From the NCBI RefSeq assembly GCF_900096915.1, contig NZ_FMYK01000009.1, positions 1 to 64,000 on the forward strand: a stretch of 64,000 bases of DNA, written 5' to 3'. Position 1 is the first letter of the stretch. Every line of letters starts with the position of its first letter. The notes below the pieces were generated by a model. The model made no database searches and was not told where the DNA came from. It worked only from the letters and a program-made list of their open reading frames with translations. The DNA is from Acinetobacter marinus. GTDB lineage: Bacteria > Pseudomonadota > Gammaproteobacteria > Pseudomonadales > Moraxellaceae. Shown piece after piece: positions 26,042 through 34,776 of the stretch. The translations under genes were made by a program, and so were the position numbers.

Positions 26042-26977
26042 CTATTTTTTATAAATCTTTTCATAACCTTTCGGTTGAGTCTTAAAGCGACGGTGAAACC
26101 ACATCCACTGGGTTGGCGCACGGCGCAGTTGCATCTCTAATAACTCATTGACACGAGTCGCATCGGCGATTTCATCATTGGTTGGATAATTCTCTAGTTC
26201 AGGCTCAATGATGATTTGATATTTTGGGTCAGCTTCCCCGATTCGATAAAAATGCACCGACAATACTTTGGCTTTACTGACTTTCACTAAACGACGCTGT
26301 GCAGTCACCGATGCCGCAGGCACACCAAAAAATGGTGCCATCACACCTTGCTTTAAACCAAAATCTTGATCAGGCGAATACCAAATGATGCGCCCATCTT
26401 TCAAGCGACGGATTAAAAAGCGAATATCATCATGGTCGATCTGCTCACCATAGATCGGCTCACGTGCCCGATAAATTAACCAGTCTAAAAATGGATTATT
26501 CTGCGGACGATAGACCACATCAGGATTAAAGTATTGACTGCAAATATAACCACCCGCATCGAGCAAGGTACTGTGCGAGCCAATTAGGATAATACCACTA
26601 CCATCGGCTTGGGCTTGCTGTAATGCATCTAAACCTTGAATCTGCACACGTCCTTTAAACCAACTTGGCTTGTACCATGCGTTTAAAGTTTCAAAGACAC
26701 CAAGCATCATATCGACGAAGACTTGTTTGGCTTGCTTTTCGACTTCGGTTGGTGACCATTCAGGAAAACAGACTTCCAGATTTCGAATCGTGGTGATACG
26801 ACGAGATTTCAAACTTTTCCATGACAAACTCGCAAGCGCATACGCCAATTGCCGTTGAATAAACCACGGCAAAATCGTGAGAAACATCAGGAATGTTAAT
26901 GCAATCCAAATGCCCCAATACTGAGGCAGAAGGAAAGACCATTGAAATTCGGGGCGTGCAGAAGTGTGCTGTTGCAT
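26042..26977 (-). CDS. LpxL/LpxM-type lipid A acyltransferase
   Basis: This 311-residue membrane enzyme belongs to the lysophospholipid/lauroyl acyltransferase family that adds secondary acyl chains to lipid A from acyl-ACP. An N-terminal membrane segment (about residues 20-40) is followed by the HX4D catalytic box in IGSHSTLLDAGG (about 134-139), the substrate motif PDVVYRPQNNPFLDWL, and IIWYSPDQDFG. APTQWMWFHRRFKT closes the protein. Acinetobacter has more than one paralogue, and the sequence alone does not let me say which chain position it serves. Confidence 0.87.
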   Translation of the reverse strand: MQQHTSARPEFQWSFLLPQYWGIWIALTFLMFLTILPWFIQRQLAYALASLSWKSLKSRRITTIRNLEVCFPEWSPTEVEKQAKQVFVDMMLGVFETLNAWYKPSWFKGRVQIQGLDALQQAQADGSGIILIGSHSTLLDAGGYICSQYFNPDVVYRPQNNPFLDWLIYRAREPIYGEQIDHDDIRFLIRRLKDGRIIWYSPDQDFGLKQGVMAPFFGVPAASVTAQRRLVKVSKAKVLSVHFYRIGEADPKYQIIIEPELENYPTNDEIADATRVNELLEMQLRRAPTQWMWFHRRFKTQPKGYEKIYKK

Positions 26978-27042
26978 TGAAACTTAAGCTGAATGGTTGT
27001 CAATCGGCAATTTTAACTGAAATCACCGATTTAAACAGCATA

Positions 27043-27702
27043 TTAAGGGCAGTTTGCGTTCTGCCATGTTTTGCGTGCGTTACTATCCGTTTGGCTCAAA
27101 TCAAAGGTGCTTGGCAATTCAGACGTACTATTGGCTAGCTTCTGACCTGGTATAGACAGCGATTTGAGTAGTGTTTGCAGTTGATTGCGTGATTGTGTTG
27201 CATCGCTCCCTGTGATTGGACTGTTGAGCTGTACCACGTAGGCATAGCCATAACGACTCAAGATCGCCAGATCAATATTGTGACTGTCACTGCTTAGACG
27301 TGAAAAAACCGCATCACCAAGCAAGACTTTTTCAGTGTTGCTATCGCTCGCAGTCGCCTGATAGGTCGCTTCATATTGCGCCAAAATTTGTGGACTGACT
27401 TCTTCGAGCGTACTCTTTAGTGTGCTACCGAGCTTTACATTGTTATTTAGATTTAAGGTGTCGATACGCACTTGCTGGTTGAGCTGATCCATAATGTCGA
27501 GGCTTGATCCGTCGACACTACAAAATTCTTTGAGGTTCAATTCACCACGAAGTACCGTTGAGCCGAGATCAAAGTCGTAGCTTTGCGCTGCACCGTGATA
27601 AATTTTTTGCGTTAAAAACTGCGGTTGATTTTGCACTTTGGTGGAGTGGCAGGCACTCACACCAAGACAACAACCCAACGCGATCCATGCGATTAGTTTC
27701 AT
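27043..27702 (-). CDS. Putative lipoprotein of unknown function
   Basis: This is a 219-residue exported protein I do not recognise. The signal peptide (MKLIAWIALGCCLGVSAC) ends in a lipobox at Cys18, so a lipoprotein is likely. The mature part has no repeats or helices. It contains motifs such as YDFDLGSTVLRGELNL and YGYAYVVQLNSPITG, and one cysteine in a conserved-looking FCSVDGSS. It starts 17 bases after uup on the same strand and may be cotranscribed with it. Confidence 0.75.
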   Translation of the reverse strand: MKLIAWIALGCCLGVSACHSTKVQNQPQFLTQKIYHGAAQSYDFDLGSTVLRGELNLKEFCSVDGSSLDIMDQLNQQVRIDTLNLNNNVKLGSTLKSTLEEVSPQILAQYEATYQATASDSNTEKVLLGDAVFSRLSSDSHNIDLAILSRYGYAYVVQLNSPITGSDATQSRNQLQTLLKSLSIPGQKLANSTSELPSTFDLSQTDSNARKTWQNANCP

Positions 27703-27718
27703 GGGTATTTCTTTCTCC

Positions 27719-29617
27719 TTAGAGTTGGCTCTCCAAAGCCGTCCATCGTTCTAGTTTTTCCAGTAACTGTTCTTCTATTTCCGCCAAGCGAGTGGCAGCT
27801 TGCGAGGCTTGATCAGGTGCATCAACGAACCATGACCCATCAGCAAGTTTATCTTCCAAAGTTTTTTGTTCAGCTTCAAGTGCTGCAATCAACGCTGGAA
27901 GTTGTTCTAACTCTCGTTGATCTTTATAACTTAATTTTACTTTTTTCGGTAGCTTCTGCGCAGTATTTTCTGCTTTTTCCACTTTATTTGTGGTTTTCGC
28001 TTGATTTGCTACTGCTTTGGCATCTAGACGCTCACGTTGTGCCAAATAGTCTTGATAGCCACCGATATATTCTTGAATGCCACCTTTGCCATCAAATACC
28101 CACGTTGAGGTGACGACATTATCCATAAAGGCACGGTCATGGCTGATGAGAAGTAAAGTGCCTTTGTATTCGGCGAGCATTTCTTCTAACAGCTCTAGCG
28201 TGACCATGTCGAGGTCGTTAGTTGGCTCATCCATCACGATTAAGTTCGATGGTTTAAGTAGTAATTTTGCCAAAAGCACACGGTTACGCTCACCACCAGA
28301 TAAGGCTTTGACAGGTGTGCGGGCACGTTCAGGCGCAAATAGGAAGTCTTGTAAGTAACTCAAAATATGACGACGGTTGCCATTGATATCGACAAAGTCA
28401 GAGCCCTCACTGACATTATTGGCGACTGATTTTTCCAAATCGAGCTGATTGCGCAATTGATCAAAATAGGCAACTTCCAGTTGCGTACCGACTTTTACCG
28501 TACCTGTATGTGCCACATCACCGAGAATGGCTTTGATCAGTGTGGTTTTTCCGACACCATTATCACCGACCAAGCCAATGCGATCGCCACGCATGACAAT
28601 GCTTGAGAAATCATTGATCAGTGGTTGCTCATCGTAGCTCACAGCAAGATGTTCAATTTCAAACACCAATTTGCCTGATCGAGATGCCTCTTGTACACCC
28701 ATATTGACTTTGCCTTGTTGGAAGCGACGTGCTTTGGATTCTTCACGTAAGGCTTTTAGGGCACGCACACGACCTTCATTACGGGTACGGCGAGCTTTAA
28801 TCCCTTGACGAATCCATACTTCTTCTTCGGCTAGACGTTTGTCGAATAAGGCATTTTGCTTTTCTTCAGCTTCAAGCTGTTCCGCTTTAAGCTCAAGATA
28901 GCGTGCGTAATTGCCTTCAAAACTGCGTAAAGTACCTCGATCAAGTTCGACAATACGAGTCGCCAAACGATCAACAAAAGAACGGTCATGTGAAATAAAC
29001 AGTAAGGTTAAATTTGGTTGATCAAGTAAGAATTGTTCCAGCCATTCAATGCTTTCTACATCTAAATGGTTCGTCGGTTCATCAAGGAGTAACACATCAG
29101 GTTGGGTGAGTAGCGCACGAGCAAGAAGTACACGGCGTTTACGACCGCCAGACAGTTCGGCAAGATCGGCTTGTGGGTCGAGTCCCATCTTGGCAAGAAT
29201 GGTATTGACTTGATTTTCCAGTGACCAGCCATCGAGTTGATCGAGTTGATGCTGTAGCTCACCCATTCGATCACAAGCTGCCATATCACCCGCAACACAG
29301 GCATTGCTCGCTTCGTGATATTGACGCAGTACATCGGCAGCTTTACCAGCCCCTTCAGCGACAATATCTGCGACCAAACCAGAACTCATCGGTACATCTT
29401 GCGCAAGCATGGAGATACGCACACCATTTTGGATGGCGACTTCACCTGTATCAGGTTGTAATGAACCGTCAATCAGCTTGAGTAGGGTGGATTTGCCCTC
29501 ACCATTGCGACCAATTAAACACACACGCTCGCCACGTTCTAGCGTAAAATGAGCGCCATCGAGCAGAGCTGGTCCACCGAAAGCCAAGTGAACATCTCTT
29601 AAAGTAATGTAAGCCAT
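27719..29617 (-). CDS. uup: ABC-F ATPase Uup
   Basis: This 632-residue soluble ABC-F protein acts on ribosomes and has been linked to replication and repair in E. coli. It has two ATPase domains: Walker A GRNGEGKST with LSGGRKRRVLLA and DEPTNHLD, then GDNGVGKTT with LSGGERNRVLLA and DEPTNDLD. An ABC-F linker with many charged residues lies between them, and a C-terminal coiled coil (about 555-632) is characteristic of Uup. ATG 29617 (MAYITLRDVHLAFGG) is chosen by homology; an in-frame start at 29710 would add 31 unrelated residues and overlap the divergent slyX leader. Confidence 0.93.
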   Translation of the reverse strand: MAYITLRDVHLAFGGPALLDGAHFTLERGERVCLIGRNGEGKSTLLKLIDGSLQPDTGEVAIQNGVRISMLAQDVPMSSGLVADIVAEGAGKAADVLRQYHEASNACVAGDMAACDRMGELQHQLDQLDGWSLENQVNTILAKMGLDPQADLAELSGGRKRRVLLARALLTQPDVLLLDEPTNHLDVESIEWLEQFLLDQPNLTLLFISHDRSFVDRLATRIVELDRGTLRSFEGNYARYLELKAEQLEAEEKQNALFDKRLAEEEVWIRQGIKARRTRNEGRVRALKALREESKARRFQQGKVNMGVQEASRSGKLVFEIEHLAVSYDEQPLINDFSSIVMRGDRIGLVGDNGVGKTTLIKAILGDVAHTGTVKVGTQLEVAYFDQLRNQLDLEKSVANNVSEGSDFVDINGNRRHILSYLQDFLFAPERARTPVKALSGGERNRVLLAKLLLKPSNLIVMDEPTNDLDMVTLELLEEMLAEYKGTLLLISHDRAFMDNVVTSTWVFDGKGGIQEYIGGYQDYLAQRERLDAKAVANQAKTTNKVEKAENTAQKLPKKVKLSYKDQRELEQLPALIAALEAEQKTLEDKLADGSWFVDAPDQASQAATRLAEIEEQLLEKLERWTALESQL

Positions 29618-29673
29618 ACCAACCCTATTTGTGTGCCGAAAAAATCGTATTAAAAAATTGTGAGGAGAATCCA

Positions 29674-29919
29674 ATGTCAAAGCAGCCATCCCAAGATGAC
29701 TATGCGACATTTTCCCAAGTCGTCGAAGATTTGCAAGTCAGAATTGCATTTTTAGATGAATTAGTTGATCAGTTGAACGATCAAGTGGCGAAACAGAACA
29801 GCGAAATCGTCGATTTGAATAAAAAAATGCAAATTCTCTATCAACGTGTCGAAGCATCGGACTTGTCAGAAGGTGTTGCGCCATTCGATCCATTGACCAA
29901 TAAACCGCCACATTATTAA
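29674..29919 (+). CDS. slyX: SlyX family protein
   Basis: This 81-residue protein is mostly coiled coil (VEDLQVRIAFLDELVDQLND, then KQNSEIVDLNKKMQILYQRV), with the SlyX-type C-terminus PFDPLTNKPPHY. The biochemical function of the family is unknown. GAGGAG sits six bases upstream of ATG 29674. It is divergent from uup, with about 55 bases between the two starts. Confidence 0.9.
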   Translation: MSKQPSQDDYATFSQVVEDLQVRIAFLDELVDQLNDQVAKQNSEIVDLNKKMQILYQRVEASDLSEGVAPFDPLTNKPPHY

Positions 29920-29950
29920 ACCGAAATGCTCATTTTTCAAGGATGAAAAC

Positions 29951-30295
29951 ATGCCCATTCAACTGAAGCGAATTTATGACGAATTATCTGCAAGCGATGG
30001 AAAGCGCATACTGGTTGATCGGCTGTGGCCTCGTGGCATCAAAAAAGAAGATGCCAAACTCGATCTTTGGGCAAAAGAAGTTGCGCCGTCGAATGAACTA
30101 CGCAAATGGTATGCACATGATGAGGAAAAATGGGATGAGTTCCAAGTACGTTATCGTGCTGAACTCGACGGAAATGCCAAACTTGCCGAGCTGAAACAAT
30201 ATATCGGCAATGAAAAAGTCACATTTCTCTATGCGGCGAAAACCACTGAATACTGCCATCCCCAAGTATTAATCGCTGTACTTGAAGCATTATAA
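29951..30295 (+). CDS. DUF488 family protein (YeaO-like)
   Basis: This 114-residue protein carries the DUF488 signature: IKRIYDE-type start, RILVDRLWPRGIKKEDAKLD, the catalytic-looking ELRKWYAHDEEKWDEF and VTFLYAAKTTEYCHPQVL. It is cytoplasmic and its function is unknown; some members are annotated as uncharacterised or metal-linked proteins. It lies 31 bases after slyX on the same strand and is probably cotranscribed. Confidence 0.88.
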   Translation: MPIQLKRIYDELSASDGKRILVDRLWPRGIKKEDAKLDLWAKEVAPSNELRKWYAHDEEKWDEFQVRYRAELDGNAKLAELKQYIGNEKVTFLYAAKTTEYCHPQVLIAVLEAL

Positions 30296-30400
30296 GTTGT
30301 GATTTTATACAATTTGATTTTGTGCAAACTGCGTTAGGCGCACGGTAGGGCGTATCCATCCTAAGCCGTGCGAATGTCTCTGAGGAGTCTACTTAGCTAC

Positions 30401-31018
30401 TTAGATATTCCACTCGACAAAGTTTTTCAGTAGTTGCAAACCTGCCGTATGACTTTTCTCAGGGTGGAACTGCGTGGCGAATAAATTGTCCTGATGAATT
30501 GCCGTACAGAAATTTAGCCCGTAATCACAAGTCGCAGCAACCAGCGATTGATCCTGTGGTTCAACATAATAGCTGTGCACAAAATAAAAACGGCTACCTT
30601 CAGGAATATTTTTCCACATCGGATGGCTTGGATCGAGTTGATGTACTTGATTCCAGCCCATATGCGGGACTTTCAGGTGCTCAATCTCTGGGAAATGTTT
30701 GACTTGCCCTTGAAAGATAGCTAACGCATCGGCACCGCCATTTTCTTCTGAGCGTTGCATTAAGGCTTGCATGCCAACACAGATTGCCAGTACAGGCTTA
30801 TTAAATACAGACTGCTTGACCACTTCATCAATGCCAGCCTCACGCATTCCATGCATGCAGTCACGCATCGCCCCCACACCTGGAAAGACGATTTTATCCG
30901 CTTTAGCGACGAGCTTTGGATCATTGGTTACATCAACGGTTGCCCCCACATGTTCGAGTGCTTTGGCAGCGGAATGCAGGTTGCCCATACCATAATCGAG
31001 TAGCGCAATACGTGTCAT
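30401..31018 (-). CDS. hisH: Imidazole glycerol phosphate synthase glutaminase subunit HisH
   Basis: HisH supplies ammonia from glutamine to HisF in histidine synthesis. The 205-residue protein is a class I glutamine amidotransferase: DYGMGNLHSAAKAL at the start, the nucleophile in VLAICVGMQALMQ (Cys about 80), and His/Glu in QFHPEKSHTAGLQLL. hisB stop and hisH start overlap as TAATG, so the two are translationally coupled. hisA and hisF are not within view. Confidence 0.96.
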   Translation of the reverse strand: MTRIALLDYGMGNLHSAAKALEHVGATVDVTNDPKLVAKADKIVFPGVGAMRDCMHGMREAGIDEVVKQSVFNKPVLAICVGMQALMQRSEENGGADALAIFQGQVKHFPEIEHLKVPHMGWNQVHQLDPSHPMWKNIPEGSRFYFVHSYYVEPQDQSLVAATCDYGLNFCTAIHQDNLFATQFHPEKSHTAGLQLLKNFVEWNI

Positions 31019-31611
31019 TACAAGCTACCTTTGGTCGAAGCGATGGTACCTGCTGCACGTGGATCATGCTCACACGCCATACGCAGTGCACGCGCAAAGG
31101 CTTTGAATGTACTCTCGATCTGATGGTGGCTATTTTTGCCTTTTAAATTATCAATGTGCAACGTCATCAAAGCGTGATTGACAAAACCTTGGAAAAATTC
31201 TGAAAACAAATCGACATCAAAAGTACCGATACGGGCACGGGTAAATGGAATATCCATAAACAGCCCTGGACGACCAGAAATATCCACCACAACACGAGAC
31301 AAAGACTCATCTAATGGTGCATAAAAATGTCCGTAACGACGGATGCCTTTTTTATCGCCTAATGCCTGTGCAAAGGCTTGCCCCAAGGTGATGCCACAAT
31401 CTTCAACAGTATGATGATCATCGATTTCAAGATCACCATCACAATGAATATCTATATCAAATAAGCCGTGTCGTTTGATCTGGTCGATCATATGATCAAG
31501 GAAAGGAACGCCAGTATTGAGTGTGCCTTGACCAGTCCCATCTAAGTTTAAACGGACTTTGATTTTGGTCTCATTGGTATTTCGAACCACTTCACTGATA
31601 CGTTGCGTCAT
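31018..31611 (-). CDS. hisB: Imidazoleglycerol-phosphate dehydratase HisB
   Basis: HisB (EC 4.2.1.19) dehydrates imidazole glycerol phosphate. The 197-residue length corresponds to the dehydratase only; the phosphatase domain fused to it in E. coli is absent, as in other pseudomonad-like genomes. Metal-binding signatures are FLDHMIDQIKRHG, DLEIDDHHTVEDCGI and KGKNSHHQIESTFKA. The ATG at 31611 (MTQRISEV) is preferred because AAGGA lies nine bases upstream and it matches the family start; the frame continues to 31731. Confidence 0.95.
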   Translation of the reverse strand: MTQRISEVVRNTNETKIKVRLNLDGTGQGTLNTGVPFLDHMIDQIKRHGLFDIDIHCDGDLEIDDHHTVEDCGITLGQAFAQALGDKKGIRRYGHFYAPLDESLSRVVVDISGRPGLFMDIPFTRARIGTFDVDLFSEFFQGFVNHALMTLHIDNLKGKNSHHQIESTFKAFARALRMACEHDPRAAGTIASTKGSL

Positions 31612-31883
31612 CGACACATTCCTTAAAACATTGAACAATAAAATAATCGGTGCTAATTTGAAGACACTGTCACGATGCAACATCAAGATCGTATCATTCA
31701 CATACACGTGAGATCGATGTGTGAGTTCCATTGCGTACAGCGGATATAGTTTAGCGCATCTGATCGGAGATATACAGAACGATCGGGTACATCAAATTTT
31801 GTCTATACGCCTGAGTTGTAGCGCAGGCAAAATTTATCCATCGTCGATTGAACCACAAGCGACACCACCACAGGAATCTACTC

Positions 31884-32270
31884 ATGCCAATCAATGTCGA
31901 AGCTGTCAACAATTTATCTGATGCCATGACCCGTAATCAAATTGAGCGACTGTATGAAACCAGCCCTGAGTTTAGCGATGGACAAGATGCAGTGAATCAA
32001 CTCGATACCCTGCTAGCGGAAGATACCGTGCTCTATACAGCGATTTTTAATGACAAGATCATCGGCGCAATCTGGAGTGTCGGCACAGGCTCGCATCGAC
32101 TCTTGCAAAATATCGTCGTGCATCCCGCCAATCGAGGGCGAGGCGTAGCTGATCGTTTGGTTGGTGAGGTGTGCCGTATTGAAGAAGAAAGTGGGGTGAA
32201 AACCTTCAGCCCAGGTTGTGGGGCAATTCATCGTTGTTTGGCGCATTTGGGCAAAGTCACTTCGGCATAA
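31884..32270 (+). CDS. GNAT acetyltransferase, PanZ/PanM-like
   Basis: This 128-residue GNAT-fold protein has the acetyl-CoA loop in VVHPANRGRGVADRLVGEV (about residues 80-98). Length, overall layout and the C-terminal FSPGCGAIHRCLAHLGKV resemble PanZ (PanM), the acetyl-CoA sensor that triggers PanD self-cleavage in enterobacteria. The match is moderate, so a general N-acetyltransferase remains possible. ATG 31884 follows AGGA by eight bases; an upstream ATG at 31848 lacks a site. It is divergent from hisB. Confidence 0.75.
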   Translation: MPINVEAVNNLSDAMTRNQIERLYETSPEFSDGQDAVNQLDTLLAEDTVLYTAIFNDKIIGAIWSVGTGSHRLLQNIVVHPANRGRGVADRLVGEVCRIEEESGVKTFSPGCGAIHRCLAHLGKVTSA

Positions 32271-32390
32271 ATGATCTCAATCATTTTTTATAAAATACGG
32301 TAAGCCATTGGTTAAGTAAGCGTTTTTGAAAACTTTATGGGCTTTATGCTTTAAAAATGTGCAACTAAAAAGAATAATCCAAGATTTACC

Positions 32391-32419
32391 TTGACCTTTG
32401 CCCGAGAAATCGCTTTAAT
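32391..32419 (+). promoter_or_regulatory. Promoter of the first tRNA-Phe gene
   Basis: TTGACC (32391-32396) and TTTAAT (32414-32419) are spaced by 17 bases, with a start expected about 4-5 bases before the tRNA. The same promoter is repeated at 32660-32688. Confidence 0.8.
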
Positions 32420-32429
32420 ACACGCCATC

Positions 32430-32505
32430 GGCGCGATAGCTCAGTCGGTAGAGCAACGGATTGAAAATCCGTGTGTCGGCAGTTCGATCCTGCCTCACGC
32501 CACCA
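32430..32505 (+). tRNA. tRNA-Phe (GAA), copy 1
   Basis: This is a 76-nt tRNA with encoded CCA. The anticodon arm ACGGATTGAAAATCCGT gives GAA. The TTCGATC T-loop and AGCTCAGTCGGTAGAGC D-arm are canonical. The acceptor stem GGCGCGA/TCACGCC has one C-A mismatch at the fifth pair. Identical to copy 2. Confidence 0.96.
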
Positions 32506-32544
32506 TATATTCACATACATGTATTGATTTTTGCATATTGTGAT

Positions 32545-32578
32545 TTCAAGCCCTGATCCCATCAGGGCTCTTTTTTTG
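32545..32578 (+). terminator. Terminator after the first tRNA-Phe
   Basis: AGCCCTGAT and ATCAGGGCT pair around a short loop and precede CTTTTTTT. Confidence 0.85.
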
Positions 32579-32659
32579 CCTGAAATTTGGCATTTTATTT
32601 AAATTGATGATTTTTGGGATAATTGATCGATTGTTTGGTTGAATTGCAAGCAGAGTGGC

Positions 32660-32688
32660 TTGACCTTTGCCTGATAAATCGCTTTAAT
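32660..32688 (+). promoter_or_regulatory. Promoter of the second tRNA-Phe gene
   Basis: TTGACC (32660-32665) and TTTAAT (32683-32688) are spaced by 17 bases. It differs from the copy at 32391 by only two bases in the spacer. Confidence 0.8.
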
Positions 32689-32698
32689 ACACGCCATC

Positions 32699-32774
32699 GG
32701 CGCGATAGCTCAGTCGGTAGAGCAACGGATTGAAAATCCGTGTGTCGGCAGTTCGATCCTGCCTCACGCCACCA
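32699..32774 (+). tRNA. tRNA-Phe (GAA), copy 2
   Basis: This copy is identical in all 76 bases to the tRNA at 32430-32505, again with encoded CCA, and offset by exactly 269 bases together with its promoter. Two separate promoters and terminators mean the copies are independent transcription units. Confidence 0.96.
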
Positions 32775-32778
32775 TATT

Positions 32779-32816
32779 TAAAAAGCCCTAGATTTTGATC
32801 TGGGGCTTTTTTTATT
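32779..32816 (+). terminator. Terminator after the second tRNA-Phe
   Basis: AAAGCCCTAGAT and ATCTGGGGCTTT pair imperfectly, followed by a T-run. Confidence 0.8.
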
Positions 32817-33000
32817 CCTTTTTTAATCCGCTTTTTAATCTACTGTTTGATCTTCTTTGTTATTTGGCTTTGCTATTTTGCTTTGCTATTTCGTTTTATT
32901 GACCATCAAAAAAAACGACCAAAACATAAAGTAATGGTCGCATTGGGAAGGGTGAATCGATTTTGCTCGAATCCGTTTTTAGGCGTTGATTGTGCCTGTT

Positions 33001-34515
33001 TTAAGCGGTTTTGGCTTGGGCTTGATCGGCAAGCATGTGCCCGTTTTCTTCAAGGTTGATATGCCATTGTAGCGCTTCACGCAGAATATGCGGCGTATGT
33101 CCACCACGTTCACAAGCACGCTCAAAATAGCTGAGTAGCGGCGCTTGAAAGTCTGGATGGACACAGTACTGGATAATCACTTTGGCACGTTCTCGAGGCG
33201 CTAGACCACGTAAATCCGCAAGACCTTGTTCTGTAACCAAAATATCGACATCATGCTCATTGTGATCGACATGACTGACCATCGGCACGATCGAAGAAAT
33301 CGCACCATTCTTGGCAATGGATTTGGTCACGAAAATGGCGAGATGCGCATTACGTGCGAAATCACCTGAACCGCCAATACCATTCATCATCTTGGTGCCA
33401 CAAACGTGAGTCGAGTTGACATTGCCGTAGATGTCAAACTCAAGTGCGGTATTGATGCCGATAATGCCGAGGCGACGTACCAGCTCTGGATGGTTGGAAA
33501 TCTCTTGTGGGCGAAGAACCAATTTATCTTTGTACTTTTCAATGTCAGAGAATACTTTTTCATTGAACTTTGGCGACAGGGTAATCGAGCTACCTGAGGC
33601 GAATTTCATTTTGCCTGCATCGATCAATTCAAAAGTTGAATCTTGCAGGACTTCAGAGTACATGATCAGGTCTTCAAAATCTGAATGCATCAGACCTGTC
33701 AGCACGGCATTGGCAATCGAGCCGATGCCTGCTTGCAGTGGTGCGAGATTTTTTTCCAAACGACCAGCTTTGACTTCCTGTTCAAAGAACTGAATCAAAT
33801 GATTGGCAATGGCTTGCGTGTCAATATCAGGTTCGGTGACATTGGATGGCGAGTCTGAGGTGTCGTTAAAGACAATCGCAGCGATTTTGCTTGGATCAAT
33901 CGCAATCGCAGTAGTCCCAATGCGATCATCGACTTTGGTCAGCGGAACTGGCGTACGTGTCGGACGATAGGTCGGGATATAAATATCATGCAAACCTTCT
34001 AATGCTTCACTGACTGAGGTGTTGATTTCCACAATCACTTTCTCTGCAAAAATCGCAAAGCTGGCAGAATTCCCCACCGAGGTTGTTGGGACGATATGCC
34101 CATCTTCCGTGATGGCGACCGCTTCAATCACCGCAATATCAGGACGTTTTAATTGTTTATTACGCATCTGTTCAACAGTTTCAGACAAATGCTGATCAAC
34201 AAACATCACTTGTCCCGCATTGATTGCCTTACGCAAGGTATTATCGACTTGGAAAGGCATACGACGTGCCAATACGCCAGCTTCAGTGAGCTGCTTATCG
34301 AGATCATTACCAAGACTTGCGCCAGTGATCAGGTCGATCTTGATCGGGGTGAGTTTGGCACGGTCGACCAAGGCTTTTGGTACCGCTTTGGCTTCGCCTG
34401 CACGGGTAAATCCACTCATCCCCACGGTCATATTGTTTTCAATCAATTCGGCGGCTTGGGCTGCGCTCATGACTTTTTGATGGAGGCTTGGGAGGCGAAT
34501 ACGAGAATAGGACAT
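33001..34515 (-). CDS. Acetyl-CoA hydrolase/transferase (succinyl-CoA:acetate CoA-transferase type)
   Basis: This 504-residue class I CoA-transferase exchanges CoA between succinyl-CoA and acetate or related acids. The N-terminal domain starts RIRLPSLHQKVMSAAQAAELI with MTVGMSGFTRAGEAKAVPKAL. The oxyanion-hole region is LQAGIGSIANAVLTGL and the likely catalytic glutamate is in MYSEVLQDSTFELID (about residue 290). TALEFDIYGNVNSTHVCG and GIGGSGDFARNA are typical of the AarC/Ach1 group. It is monocistronic. The exact acyl donor cannot be fixed from sequence. Confidence 0.9.
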   Translation of the reverse strand: MSYSRIRLPSLHQKVMSAAQAAELIENNMTVGMSGFTRAGEAKAVPKALVDRAKLTPIKIDLITGASLGNDLDKQLTEAGVLARRMPFQVDNTLRKAINAGQVMFVDQHLSETVEQMRNKQLKRPDIAVIEAVAITEDGHIVPTTSVGNSASFAIFAEKVIVEINTSVSEALEGLHDIYIPTYRPTRTPVPLTKVDDRIGTTAIAIDPSKIAAIVFNDTSDSPSNVTEPDIDTQAIANHLIQFFEQEVKAGRLEKNLAPLQAGIGSIANAVLTGLMHSDFEDLIMYSEVLQDSTFELIDAGKMKFASGSSITLSPKFNEKVFSDIEKYKDKLVLRPQEISNHPELVRRLGIIGINTALEFDIYGNVNSTHVCGTKMMNGIGGSGDFARNAHLAIFVTKSIAKNGAISSIVPMVSHVDHNEHDVDILVTEQGLADLRGLAPRERAKVIIQYCVHPDFQAPLLSYFERACERGGHTPHILREALQWHINLEENGHMLADQAQAKTA

Positions 34516-34700
34516 GATTTACCCTTTAAAATGACTATAAATCTTAATGCGAATCGATTGTAGCGAGAATTTTTAATAAAAAGTGTTAGTCTACATCTAA
34601 GGTCTAATAGGACTATAGTTGAACATCGATTGAAAAATAATCGGCGTGATTCAGTGACAGGATCATTGAAGTGCGTTGATTTTGAAGTGATTAAAAATAA

Positions 34701-34741
34701 AAAACCTTTTGAGTGAATGGATCAATCAAAAGGTTTTAAAG
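34701..34741 (-). terminator. Terminator of rluB
   Basis: AAAACCTTTTGA and TCAAAAGGTTTT pair around a 16-base loop just past the rluB stop. T-runs flank it on the minus strand. Confidence 0.7.
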
Positions 34742-34776
34742 TAAGTGATAAATCAACAGCGTGAATGTTGTTGATT

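Noticed and set aside
31018..31731. Bifunctional HisB or an N-terminally extended HisB
   Set aside because: The extra 40 residues upstream of 31611 resemble neither the phosphatase domain nor the family start, and a good ribosome site supports 31611.
32430..32774. Duplicated tRNA-Phe as an integration site (att) for a prophage or island
   Set aside because: The repeats are full tRNAs with promoters and only 193 bases between them; no integrase or foreign gene is present.
32847..33059. 70-codon hydrophobic ORF after the second tRNA-Phe
   Set aside because: No ribosome site, low-complexity TTTGCTATT sequence, and antisense overlap with the end of the CoA-transferase gene; not supported as a gene.
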